NCBI RefSeq assembly: GCF_051297175.1
Contig: NZ_JBINNY010000001.1
Span: 3,162,001-3,226,000 of the forward strand
Source: Dryocola sp051297175
Lineage (GTDB): Bacteria > Pseudomonadota > Gammaproteobacteria > Enterobacterales > Enterobacteriaceae
Direction: 5' to 3'
DNA length: 64,000 nt
In this document: in pieces, positions 7,333 through 15,610 of the stretch
How positions within the stretch are numbered: the stretch's first letter is position 1
Layout: each line of letters begins with the position of its first letter
The notes under the pieces: generated by a model
What the model was told of the DNA's origin: nothing
The model's input: only the letters and a program-made list of their open reading frames with translations
Databases searched by the model: none
Translations under genes and position numbers: made by a program

Positions 7333-9387
7333 CTAAGGTCGGCCTGCGGTCGGTACGCCGAGCCGCTTGAGGATATCGACAAAATCGGATGGCTCTTTTT
7401 TGTTAAAGAGCAGCCAAACGCGATGGCGCGCCCGCGTCATCGCGACATACAACAGCCGCCGTTCCTCGGCATCCAGAAAATCTTCCGGCTGCGGCAACAG
7501 CGCCTGCTCCATGATCGATTCCCTTGCCGGAGCCGGGAAACCGTCCTTGCCCTGCTGCAAGCCCAGCACGATGACATAGTCTGCCTGCTGGCCCTTGCTG
7601 GCGTGAACGGTCATGAAATCTATGTTCAGTTTTGGCCAGCGAGTCGCCGCCTTTTCAAGGCTTGCCGGGCGTAGATGGTGGTAACGGGCGAGCACCAAAA
7701 TGCGTTCTTCGGGTTTGGCGTAGCCGCTTAGCTTATCGAGGAGATTATCCAGCTGGTCGTCCGGCAGCAGCGTGACGGATTTTTTATCCCCTTTTGACAG
7801 GCTGTTTAACGGCTTAGCCAACTGATTTGGGTTTTGCTGGATGAAGCCGTTAGCGATTTCGCCAATGCGGTCATTGAAGCGGTAGGTGGTGTCCAGCGCG
7901 CACTGGTCCCCTTCGCCAAAGTGATGGGAGAACGCCGTGGTGAGCGCCATTTCCGCGCCGCTGAAGCGATAAATTGCTTGCCAGTCGTCACCGACTGCAT
8001 AAAGAGACGTGTGCGAATTCTGCCGACGAAGTGCTGCCAGCAGCGCGGCACGCTGCGGGGAGATATCCTGAAACTCATCCACCAGGATGTGCTTCCACGG
8101 GCTGATAAACCGGCCTTTCTCCAGCACGTTTACCGCCTGATGAATCAGCCCTGAAAAATCTACCGCCTCTTCGGCTTTTAGCGCCGTCTTCCAGGTTTTA
8201 AGTAAGGGAGCCATAAGCTTGACGCGTTTTGCGAAGAGATCGCGCAGCGCTTCCGGACAGCCAGCGATCATCTCCGCCTGTGAACCGCCGTGCATGCGAA
8301 TCAGGCCTAACCAGCGATCCAGCCTGCTCGCCAAACGTTTAGCCAGGCGTTCGTTCTGCCAGAAATCCCCTTCAGGAACATCCCATTCAAGCTCGTCGCT
8401 CAGCCATTCCCGCCAGCCTTTCGCCTGCGCTTTTTTCTCGCGGCACTGCTGCTGCCAGCTGTCGATTAATAGCTTATGGCGGGCGGAGGTATCTGATTCC
8501 AGCTCGCTGATTCGCGGCGCTTTGCGGCTGCCCTGCTGAATAATGTGCAGCGCCAGCGCATGGAAAGTACGCGCGGTGATGGCGTCCGTGTGCAGGCGTT
8601 CGGCGATGCGCTGATCCATTTCCTGCGCCGCCTGACGACCAAACGCCAGCAGAAGAATTTGATCTTCTGAGGCTTCGCCTCGCTGCAGCAGCCAGCCTGC
8701 GCGCGCCACCAGTACGGAGGTCTTGCCGCTACCCGCCCCCGCTAGCACCAACAGCGAATCTTCGCCGTTGACCACGGCACGCGCCTGGGATGGATTGAGA
8801 GGTGAGCTTTCGACCTGCTGGAAGAAATCGGCATATTTTTCGAGCATACGCTCGGTATAGGCGGCATTGCGTTCGGCGCGACGGTGCTCGCCCTGTTCAA
8901 GCCACGCTTTACAGGCAAGCCAGGCCTCCCGGCAGTTATCAAACTCTTCTAATCTTGCCTGAGGGAGCGGCAGCGCCGCAAAAGCAGACCTGACGTTTTG
9001 CTGTAGCGCTTCCATATCGCTGCGTTTGAACCATTTTTCCTGCTGGGTGCGGCGGGTGATTTCTTCGTATTGTTCGCTCAGCACCCCGGCTGCGACCTCG
9101 CTCATCTCGCTGCTCCAGGTCTGCCAGAGCGCGTTGAGATGATGATAGAAGCGTTGAGTTTCGCCCCATTCAGTACCGTGCAGGCGCACGACCTTATCGT
9201 CCGGCAGCACAAACTCTAATTCCCCCCACACCAGGCCGCGCTTGATGTTAATCGCCACCAGCTGGTTGAAGGGGATAAGGTATTCATGACGATCGCCCTT
9301 AACCTCCACACCGGCACTAAGTAACTTCACGCGGTTGTAGGGATGCTGTGCTAAATGTTTGCCAAGGGAGGTCGCTTTGAGTTCCAT
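7333..9387 (-). CDS. helD: DNA helicase IV
   Basis: 684 residues, UvrD/Rep superfamily 1, 3'-5' helicase. The Walker A motif LAGAGSGKT is at residues 215-223, the DExx box is ILVDEFQDISPQRAALL, motif III is AVGDDWQAIYRFSGAE, motif V is MTVHASKGQQADYVIV, and motif VI is RRLLYVAMTRARHRVWLL. The N-terminal 200 residues are the HelD-specific extension. The length equals that of the E. coli protein. The gene is single and converges on mgsA. Confidence 0.97.
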   Translation of the reverse strand: MELKATSLGKHLAQHPYNRVKLLSAGVEVKGDRHEYLIPFNQLVAINIKRGLVWGELEFVLPDDKVVRLHGTEWGETQRFYHHLNALWQTWSSEMSEVAAGVLSEQYEEITRRTQQEKWFKRSDMEALQQNVRSAFAALPLPQARLEEFDNCREAWLACKAWLEQGEHRRAERNAAYTERMLEKYADFFQQVESSPLNPSQARAVVNGEDSLLVLAGAGSGKTSVLVARAGWLLQRGEASEDQILLLAFGRQAAQEMDQRIAERLHTDAITARTFHALALHIIQQGSRKAPRISELESDTSARHKLLIDSWQQQCREKKAQAKGWREWLSDELEWDVPEGDFWQNERLAKRLASRLDRWLGLIRMHGGSQAEMIAGCPEALRDLFAKRVKLMAPLLKTWKTALKAEEAVDFSGLIHQAVNVLEKGRFISPWKHILVDEFQDISPQRAALLAALRRQNSHTSLYAVGDDWQAIYRFSGAEMALTTAFSHHFGEGDQCALDTTYRFNDRIGEIANGFIQQNPNQLAKPLNSLSKGDKKSVTLLPDDQLDNLLDKLSGYAKPEERILVLARYHHLRPASLEKAATRWPKLNIDFMTVHASKGQQADYVIVLGLQQGKDGFPAPARESIMEQALLPQPEDFLDAEERRLLYVAMTRARHRVWLLFNKKEPSDFVDILKRLGVPTAGRP

Positions 9388-9516
9388 TACGCTTTGTCTG
9401 CTCCAAAAAGAAGTTGCCGCTAAGTTTAACCGCCGAAGGAATGACGCTCCAGCGTAAAAACGCGTTACAATTGCGGCGGTTATTCATTATATGCCGTTTA
9501 TCAACGAAGAGTGCTT

Positions 9517-9963
9517 ATGCGTACAGTCCTTAATGTCTTGAACTTTGTGCTGGGTGGTTTCCTGACAACCCTCTCCTGGCTACTGGCCACTCTCGTCAGT
9601 ATTATTTTTATTTTCACGCTTCCGCTGACGCGTTCCTGCTGGGAGATTACCAAGCTGTCGTTTGTGCCCTATGGCAACGAGGCCATCCATGTTGATGAGC
9701 TGAATCCGCAGGGTAAAAGCGCCATTCTGAATACCGGCGGCACGCTGCTGAATATCGTCTGGCTGGTATTCTTCGGCTGGTGGCTTTGCGTTATGCACAT
9801 CCTGACGGGCATCGCGCAGTGCATCACCATCATCGGCATTCCGGTTGGGATTGCGAATTTCAAAATTGCCGCGATTGCGCTGTGGCCGGTTGGACGCCGC
9901 GTTGTCTCTGTCGAAACGGCTCAGGCGGCGCGTACTGCTAATGCGCAGCGCCGTTTCCAGTAA
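9517..9963 (+). CDS. yccF: Inner-membrane protein YccF
   Basis: 148 residues with two YccF-domain repeats, each a hydrophobic hairpin: LNFVLGGFLTTLSWLLATLV and the later IVWLVFFGWWLCVMHILTGI. The function is unknown. The ATG at 9517 gives MRTVLNVLNFVLGG as in E. coli; a GTG two codons earlier is possible but breaks the family start. yccS begins 21 bases downstream on the same strand, so they are probably cotranscribed. Confidence 0.94.
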   Translation: MRTVLNVLNFVLGGFLTTLSWLLATLVSIIFIFTLPLTRSCWEITKLSFVPYGNEAIHVDELNPQGKSAILNTGGTLLNIVWLVFFGWWLCVMHILTGIAQCITIIGIPVGIANFKIAAIALWPVGRRVVSVETAQAARTANAQRRFQ

Positions 9964-9984
9964 CGCCCAGGGAATCGCATACTC

Positions 9985-12120
9985 ATGCTTAGTCCTTTAT
10001 TGCGGCGTTACACCTGGAACAGTGCCTGGCTTTACAACCTGCGTATTTTTATTGCGCTGACCGGCACGGCGGCGCTTCCATGGTGGCTGGGCGAAGTTAA
10101 ACTGACGATTCCGTTGACGCTCGGCGTGGTCGCCGCGGCGCTGGCCGATTTGGACGACCGGCTCACCGGGCGTCTTCGCAACCTGGTTATCACGCTGGTC
10201 AGTTTCTTTATTGCGTCCGCCTCCGTCGAAATCCTCTTCCCGTGGCCCTGGCTGTTCGCTTTAGGGCTGATGGTGTCGACCAGCGGTTTCATTCTGCTGG
10301 GCGGGCTTGGCCAGCGTTATGCGACGATTGCCTTTGGCGCACTGCTCATCGCCATCTATACCATGCTCGGTATCTCCCTATACGAGCATTGGTATCAGCA
10401 GCCGCTGTATCTGCTGGCGGGTGCCGTTTGGTATAACCTGCTGACGCTTGCCGGGCACCTGATCTTCCCCATCCGTCCCCTACAGGACAACCTCGCCCGC
10501 TGCTATGACAATTTGGCGCAGTATCTGGAAATCAAAGCGACGCTTTTTGACCCGGATATCGAAGAGGAAAGCCAGGCGCCAATGCTCGACTTGGCGATGG
10601 CAAACAGCCAGCTGGTTAGTACGCTGAATCAGACGAAGGCCTCGCTCCTGACGCGCCTGCGTGGTGACCGCGGGCAGCGGGGCACCCGGCGAACCCTGCA
10701 CTACTATTTTGTCGCGCAGGATATCCACGAGCGGGCCACCTCGTCGCATATTCAATATCAGACGCTGCGGGATAAGTTCCGCTACAGCGATATCATGTTC
10801 CGCTTCCAGCGTCTGCTAAACATGCAGTCACGGGCCTGTCAGCAGCTTTCACGCTCCATCCTGCTGCGGGAGCCCTACCAGCATGACCCGAGGTTTGAGC
10901 GGGCTTTCACGCATCTAGAAGCCGCAATTGAAAGGAACAACGCGGGCAGCGCCGCCGGCAGCGAAATGAAAGCATTAGGTTTTTTGCTTAATAACCTGCG
11001 CGCTATCGATGCCCAGCTTGCCACCATCAAATCTGAACAGGCGCTGGCGGCACCGCATAACGATATTGAAAACCGCCTTGCGGACGACAGGCTGACGGGT
11101 ATCGGGGATATGTGGCTGCGCCTTACGCGTAACCTGACCCCGGAATCGGCCCTGTTCCGTCATGCCGTGCGTATGTCGGTCGTGCTCTGTGTCGGCTATG
11201 CGTTCATTCAGTTTACCGGGCTTCAACACGGCTATTGGATCCTTCTGACCAGCCTGTTTGTCTGCCAGCCGAACTACAGCGCCACCCGCAGGCGGCTCGC
11301 TTTGCGTATCGTTGGCACCCTTGTCGGCGTGGCGATTGGCCTGCCGATACTGTGGTTCGTGCCTTCTCTTGAAGGTCAGCTGATACTGATCGTGATCACT
11401 GGTGTTCTGTTCTTCGCCTTCCGTAACGTTCAATATGCCCACGCAACGATGTTCATCACCCTGCTCGTTTTGCTGTGCTTCAACCTGCTGGGCGAAGGGT
11501 TCGAAGTCGCGCTACCGCGCATCATTGATACCCTGCTGGGCTGCGCTATTGCCTGGGCCGCCGTGAGCTTTATTTGGCCAGACTGGCGCTTCCGCCGCCT
11601 GCCGCTGGTCGTCGAACGGGCCTTTAATGCCAACTGCCGTTACCTGGATGCCATTCTTGAGCAGTATCATCAGGGAAGGGACAACCGCCTCGAATACCGT
11701 ATCGCTCGCCGTGACGCACATAATCGTGACGCCGAGCTTGCTTCAGTGGTGTCGAATATGTCCTCTGAACCCCGAGTTTCGCCAGAAACCAGAGAGACAG
11801 CCTTCCGCCTGTTATGCCTGAATCATACGTTTAACAGCTATATTTCGGCTTTGGGCGCGCATCGAGAAAAGCTTTCCAATGCCGATATCCTGCTGCTACT
11901 GGACGACGCGGTTTGCTACGTTGACGACGCGCTTCATCATTTGCCAGCAGATGAGCAGCGGGTGCAGACCGCGCTTCAGGAAGTGAGCGAGAGGATTACC
12001 CATATCGAGCCGGGTCCTGACACTAAAGAACCGCTTGTGCTTCAGCAGATAGGGCTACTGGTCTCACTGCTGCCGGAAATTTCACGTCTCCAGCAGCGTG
12101 TCGCTAACCACATCGACTAG
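9985..12120 (+). CDS. yccS: Inner-membrane FUSC-family protein YccS
   Basis: 711 residues (E. coli 717). It has two membrane blocks, an N-terminal one (about residues 20-160) and a second at about 390-530 (WILLTSLFVCQPNYSATRRR), each followed by a soluble helical domain. This is the layout of fusaric-acid-resistance/aromatic-acid exporter proteins such as AaeB. The actual substrate of YccS is not known. It follows yccF closely, and its stop overlaps the stop of convergent sxy by 3 bases. Confidence 0.94.
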   Translation: MLSPLLRRYTWNSAWLYNLRIFIALTGTAALPWWLGEVKLTIPLTLGVVAAALADLDDRLTGRLRNLVITLVSFFIASASVEILFPWPWLFALGLMVSTSGFILLGGLGQRYATIAFGALLIAIYTMLGISLYEHWYQQPLYLLAGAVWYNLLTLAGHLIFPIRPLQDNLARCYDNLAQYLEIKATLFDPDIEEESQAPMLDLAMANSQLVSTLNQTKASLLTRLRGDRGQRGTRRTLHYYFVAQDIHERATSSHIQYQTLRDKFRYSDIMFRFQRLLNMQSRACQQLSRSILLREPYQHDPRFERAFTHLEAAIERNNAGSAAGSEMKALGFLLNNLRAIDAQLATIKSEQALAAPHNDIENRLADDRLTGIGDMWLRLTRNLTPESALFRHAVRMSVVLCVGYAFIQFTGLQHGYWILLTSLFVCQPNYSATRRRLALRIVGTLVGVAIGLPILWFVPSLEGQLILIVITGVLFFAFRNVQYAHATMFITLLVLLCFNLLGEGFEVALPRIIDTLLGCAIAWAAVSFIWPDWRFRRLPLVVERAFNANCRYLDAILEQYHQGRDNRLEYRIARRDAHNRDAELASVVSNMSSEPRVSPETRETAFRLLCLNHTFNSYISALGAHREKLSNADILLLLDDAVCYVDDALHHLPADEQRVQTALQEVSERITHIEPGPDTKEPLVLQQIGLLVSLLPEISRLQQRVANHID

Positions 12121-12731
12121 CGTTTGCGACGTTCTTCATAACGATAATACCAGTCTAAAAGCTCCTGGCGGGTTGCCGCCGGGAGCGCGGCTTCATGTGT
12201 CCCGGTAATCGCCCCCGCAAGGGCCAGCAGCGTTTTTGAACCCACGAACTTTTTCACGCTGCGTAGTTTGATCCACGAACGCTTAGCGCCATAGGCCTGG
12301 AGCGCACGGGGATCCGCAATACCCGCTTCCCATAGCCACATCTCAATGTTCACCGAAAGATTGGGTAAATCCTTCAAACGCTTTTGTGATTTACGTACAA
12401 CCTTTTCACGCCGCGCGCTCCTTAGCGCATTTGTAGAAAGCTTCAGCAGCTTGTCCCTGTCCGACCACAGCGCTTCGTCAACGTGATAATAATTAAGAAC
12501 GATGGGCTTTCCCCTTTTGCTGCAGATGAGCGGCGGCGCAGCCTTGTTAGCAAAATAGGTTTCGCTATCCTCACACGCTCTCAGGTATAGCTCACCGTCC
12601 GAAACCATGGCGAAGACGACATTCTCAACGGACAGGCTATAGCCGCCAAACTGCGAACGGTATTGCACCGCCCCAAGAGGGGAAAGACATTCCTGCGATT
12701 GATGAATCAATAAATGCGACTTTATTCTCAT
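12117..12731 (-). CDS. sxy: Competence regulator Sxy (TfoX)
   Basis: 204 residues. Sxy acts with CRP at CRP-S promoters to switch on DNA-uptake genes. The TfoX N-terminal domain (QYRSQFGGYSLSVENVVFAMVSDGELYLR) and C-terminal helix-hairpin-helix-like domain (RLKDLPNLSVNIEMWL, GAITGTHEAALPAATRQELL) are both present. ATG 12731 is chosen because AAGGA lies 7 bases upstream; the longer frame to 12827 adds residues unlike the family. It is clearly more divergent from E. coli Sxy than neighbouring proteins are. ComEC is encoded 48 kb away in the same window. Confidence 0.9.
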   Translation of the reverse strand: MRIKSHLLIHQSQECLSPLGAVQYRSQFGGYSLSVENVVFAMVSDGELYLRACEDSETYFANKAAPPLICSKRGKPIVLNYYHVDEALWSDRDKLLKLSTNALRSARREKVVRKSQKRLKDLPNLSVNIEMWLWEAGIADPRALQAYGAKRSWIKLRSVKKFVGSKTLLALAGAITGTHEAALPAATRQELLDWYYRYEERRKR

Positions 12732-12885
12732 GAATATATCCTTAAATATCATGAAGTAATAAGAACCAGCCTTATTACGCTTTCCTCCACTAGGAAAATA
12801 AGTAACCAGAACAAAGGGTGCAATCACAATTTAGGATTCTGAGATTTTGTATAAAAGAAATGCGAGATGCTTTCCGAAATTTCGA

Positions 12886-12928
12886 TTGATCTTTATCCGC
12901 ACAGGCATTACTGTATAAACATACAGTA
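12886..12928 (+). promoter_or_regulatory. sulA promoter with LexA operator (SOS box)
   Basis: The 20-bp site TACTGTATAAACATACAGTA (12909-12928) contains the perfect consensus CTGT-N8-ACAG. A -35 element TTGATC at 12886-12891 stands 17 bases before TACTGT, so LexA would cover the -10 region. The ATG follows 21 bases after the operator. The layout equals that of E. coli sulA. Confidence 0.93.
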
Positions 12929-12949
12929 ACCCATCAGGCGGGATTCACT

Positions 12950-13459
12950 ATGCACTCACAGAACTATCGTACTCACCTTCTAAACAACACAGCCGTTGGC
13001 TCTACACCTGTTGAACCTTTTGCAGGAAGCGATGTTAGAGGATTGATAAGTGAAGTGGTTTACAGCGAAGACCAGCCGTGGATGACTCAACTGGTGTTAT
13101 TGCCTTTGCTGCAAAAACTGGGTCAGCAGTCGCGCTGGCAGCTTTGGCTAACGCCTCAGCAAAAACTGAGTCGCCAATGGGTAGAAGCATCCGGGTTACC
13201 GCTCACAAAAGTGATGCAGGCAAGCCAGCTTGATCCACTTTTTACCGTTGATGCTATGGTAAAAGCATTGCAAACGGGAAATTACAGCGTTGTAATCGGT
13301 TGGTTACCTGACGAATTGAGCGATGATGAACACTTTCGACTCGCGAATGCGGCCGAAAAAGGTAACGCGATGGGCTTCATTATGAGGCCAATGCGTACCT
13401 CTAAGTCCGGTTGCAGACCACGAACCGGCCTAAAAATTCATTCTAGTTTGTATCATTAA
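12950..13459 (+). CDS. sulA: SOS cell-division inhibitor SulA
   Basis: 169 residues, same length as in E. coli. SulA binds FtsZ and blocks septation after DNA damage until Lon degrades it. The first 30 residues are unlike E. coli SulA, but from LISEVVYSEDQPWMTQL onward the core is strongly conserved (QSRWQLWLTPQQKLSRQWV, TGNYSVVIGWLPDELSDDE, EKGNAMGFIMRPM). The C-terminal SLYH that Lon recognises is intact. The gene is controlled by the SOS box directly upstream and diverges from sxy. Confidence 0.97.
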   Translation: MHSQNYRTHLLNNTAVGSTPVEPFAGSDVRGLISEVVYSEDQPWMTQLVLLPLLQKLGQQSRWQLWLTPQQKLSRQWVEASGLPLTKVMQASQLDPLFTVDAMVKALQTGNYSVVIGWLPDELSDDEHFRLANAAEKGNAMGFIMRPMRTSKSGCRPRTGLKIHSSLYH

Positions 13460-13817
13460 GTAAATTTAAGAGTAATCCTGGTATTTTTTATTCGATTGCT
13501 ACAAGACCTTGTCATTCATCACGAATCCCCTTCCCAAGCCGCTTCTGGCGGCATTCCTTGCGAAACACCATGGCGCAATTGTGCGCAAGGTTGTTACGAA
13601 ATGTGTATGCAAGTCGTTTTTTTTCATATGCCTGACAGAGTTCACACTTGTAAGTTTCCAACTACGTTGTAGACTTTAGCTCGCCAGGGTTGCTCTTCAT
13701 AACGCCGACTGATCGGTAGAGTAACAATTGAGCGTTAACCCGGGCGAAGGATTTAACCCTGGGCTTTGACGAAGTTTAAGGCTCATGGCCTATTTGGATG
13801 ATAATGAGGCGCAAAAA
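13460..13817 (+). promoter_or_regulatory. sulA-ompA intergenic region with ompA promoter and long leader
   Basis: 358 bases without a gene. A promoter like that of E. coli ompA is visible: TTGTAA (13648-13653), 16 bases, TAGACT (13670-13675), giving a leader of about 135 nt. The leader ends GATGATAATGAGGCGCAAAAA just before the ATG, the segment that in E. coli pairs with the sRNA MicA and controls ompA mRNA stability. Further upstream a 7-bp inverted repeat CCTTGCG/CGCAAGG (13556-13562, 13584-13590) encloses a shorter hairpin; its role is unknown. I see no clear terminator for sulA. Confidence 0.75.
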
Positions 13818-14894
13818 ATGAAAAAGACAGCTATCGCGATTGCAGTGGCACTGGCTGGCTTCGCTACCGTAGCGCAGGCCGCACCGAAAGATAACACCTG
13901 GTATGCTGGTGGTAAGCTGGGCTGGTCTCAGTACCACGACACCGGTTTCTCCAACCAGAACGGCTATGATAGCGGCATCGGTAATGGCCCTACTCATGAA
14001 AGCCAGCTGGGTGCAGGTGCTTTCGGTGGTTACCAGGTTAACCCGTACGTTGGTTTTGAAATGGGTTACGACTGGTTAGGTCGTATGCCATACAAAGGCA
14101 GCGTTGAAAACGGTGCTTTCAAAGCGCAAGGCGTTCAGTTGACTGCTAAACTGGGCTACCCGATCACTGACGATCTGGATATCTACACTCGTCTGGGTGG
14201 TATGGTATGGCGTGCAGACTCTAAAGCTCTGAACGCTGCTGGTAACCGTGTAAGCGATCACGACACTGGCGTATCTCCGCTGGCTGCTGGTGGTATCGAG
14301 TGGGCTGTTACCCGCGATATCGCTACTCGCCTGGAATACCAGTGGACCAACAACATCGGTGACGCTGCTACCGTTGGCGCTCGTCCAGACAACGGCATGC
14401 TGAGTGTTGGTGTTTCTTACCGTTTCGGTCAGCAAGAAGCTGCTCCAGTTGTAGCTCCGGCTCCAGCTCCAGCTCCAGAAGTACAGACCAAGCACTTCAC
14501 TCTGAAGTCTGACGTTCTGTTCAACTTCAACAAATCCACTCTGAAACCGGAAGGTCAACAGGCACTGGATCAGCTGTACACCCAGCTGAGCAACCTGGAT
14601 CCGAAAGATGGTTCTGTTGTCGTTCTGGGCTTCACCGACCGTATCGGTTCTGACCAGTACAACCAGAAACTGTCTGACAAACGTGCACAGTCTGTTGTTG
14701 ATTACCTGATCTCTAAAGGTATCCCGGCTAACAAGATCTCCCCACGCGGTATGGGCGAATCTAACCCGGTAACTGGCAACACCTGTGATAACGTAGCTCC
14801 TAAAGCTAAACTGATTGATTGCCTGGCACCAGATCGTCGCGTTGAGATCGAAGTTAAAGGTATCAAAGACGTTGTAACTCAGCCTGCGGCATAA
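13818..14894 (+). CDS. ompA: Outer-membrane protein A
   Basis: 358 residues. A 21-residue signal peptide (MKKTAIAIAVALAGFATVAQA) precedes an eight-stranded barrel starting APKDNTWYAGGKLGW, a Pro-Ala hinge (PVVAPAPAPAPE), and a periplasmic OmpA domain that binds peptidoglycan (VLFNFNKSTLKPEGQ, FTDRIGSDQYNQKLSDKRAQ). The C-terminal cysteine pair (GNTCDNV, LIDCLAPDRRVEIEV) is kept. It is 12 residues longer than E. coli OmpA because surface loops L1 and L3 carry insertions, as expected at phage- and antibody-exposed sites. ATG 13818 is used rather than 13785 because it begins the signal peptide and has GAGGCG upstream. Confidence 0.98.
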   Translation: MKKTAIAIAVALAGFATVAQAAPKDNTWYAGGKLGWSQYHDTGFSNQNGYDSGIGNGPTHESQLGAGAFGGYQVNPYVGFEMGYDWLGRMPYKGSVENGAFKAQGVQLTAKLGYPITDDLDIYTRLGGMVWRADSKALNAAGNRVSDHDTGVSPLAAGGIEWAVTRDIATRLEYQWTNNIGDAATVGARPDNGMLSVGVSYRFGQQEAAPVVAPAPAPAPEVQTKHFTLKSDVLFNFNKSTLKPEGQQALDQLYTQLSNLDPKDGSVVVLGFTDRIGSDQYNQKLSDKRAQSVVDYLISKGIPANKISPRGMGESNPVTGNTCDNVAPKAKLIDCLAPDRRVEIEVKGIKDVVTQPAA

Positions 14895-14905
14895 GTTACC
14901 GTTAT

Positions 14906-14935
14906 AAAAAAACCCCGCTCCGGCGGGGTTTTTTA
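14906..14935. terminator. Bidirectional terminator between ompA and matP
   Basis: AACCCCGC / GCGGGGTT with a TCCG loop is flanked by A-runs on the left and T-runs on the right, so it can end both ompA and convergent matP. Confidence 0.92.
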
Positions 14936-14982
14936 TTGTCTGAAAAATCAGAATCGTTATCGCAGTTGGCTTTTTTAGAAGC

Positions 14983-15435
14983 TTATTCTTTACCGAGTAA
15001 CGCTTGCAGATCCTGCTTGAGATTAGACATCTGGCTTGCGTATTTCTCTTTACGCTCTGCGTCTTCTATCAGTTGGACGATGGTCTCAGACAGTGTGCAG
15101 CCACGGCGCTGGGCAAGGCCGGCAAGTCTCTGCCAGACCAGGTATTCCAGATCGATTGATTTCTTCCGCGTATGCTGATGTTCCGCATTAAAGTGACGCT
15201 TGCGGCGGGCACGAATCGTTTGCTTCATACGATTATGCAGCACGGGGTTCATGTGCTGTTCAATCCAACCTGACACCAGGACAGGTTCATTTTCAAGGCT
15301 GAGCAGCGCGTCCACGGCCTCTTTCGCCGCACTGGCTTCGATATACCGTGTGATGAGTTCACCCTCACGGTGTTTCTTCACCAGATACTTCCACTTCCAG
15401 CCGCTCTCGAGATTTTCTAACTGTTGATATTTCAT
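14983..15435 (-). CDS. matP: Ter macrodomain organiser MatP
   Basis: 150 residues, same length as E. coli MatP and nearly identical. MatP binds matS sites (GTGACRNYGTCAC) across the terminus region, condenses it, links it to the divisome through ZapB, and displaces MukBEF. Visible parts are the N-terminal four-helix region (MKYQQLENLESGWKWKYLVK), the ribbon-helix-helix (RKKSIDLEYLVWQRLAGLAQ) and the C-terminal coiled coil ending LGKE. The mukFEB operon is in the same window. I found no convincing matS match by eye. Confidence 0.98.
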   Translation of the reverse strand: MKYQQLENLESGWKWKYLVKKHREGELITRYIEASAAKEAVDALLSLENEPVLVSGWIEQHMNPVLHNRMKQTIRARRKRHFNAEHQHTRKKSIDLEYLVWQRLAGLAQRRGCTLSETIVQLIEDAERKEKYASQMSNLKQDLQALLGKE

Positions 15436-15610
15436 CGCGATCTCAGTGTGACCGTGTAACTTACTTCAGGATAACAGTTTTTAGCACTTTCGCTCACCTG
15501 AAAAATGAAAGCTGTGAGCCGCTTAAGGTTGTTATCTAGCATTAACCGTGTGCTGTCCGGCCTATTCTTGTATAATCGCGCCTTTGAAATCTAATTAATA
15601 AATAGCGACT

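Noticed and set aside
13556..13590. Inverted repeat CCTTGCG/CGCAAGG upstream of ompA as a sulA terminator
   Set aside because: The 21-base spacing and absence of a T-run make it a poor terminator; left unassigned.
15449..15461. GTGACCGTGTAAC upstream of matP, like a matS site
   Set aside because: Two of the fixed or restricted positions of GTGACRNYGTCAC are wrong, so it is probably chance.
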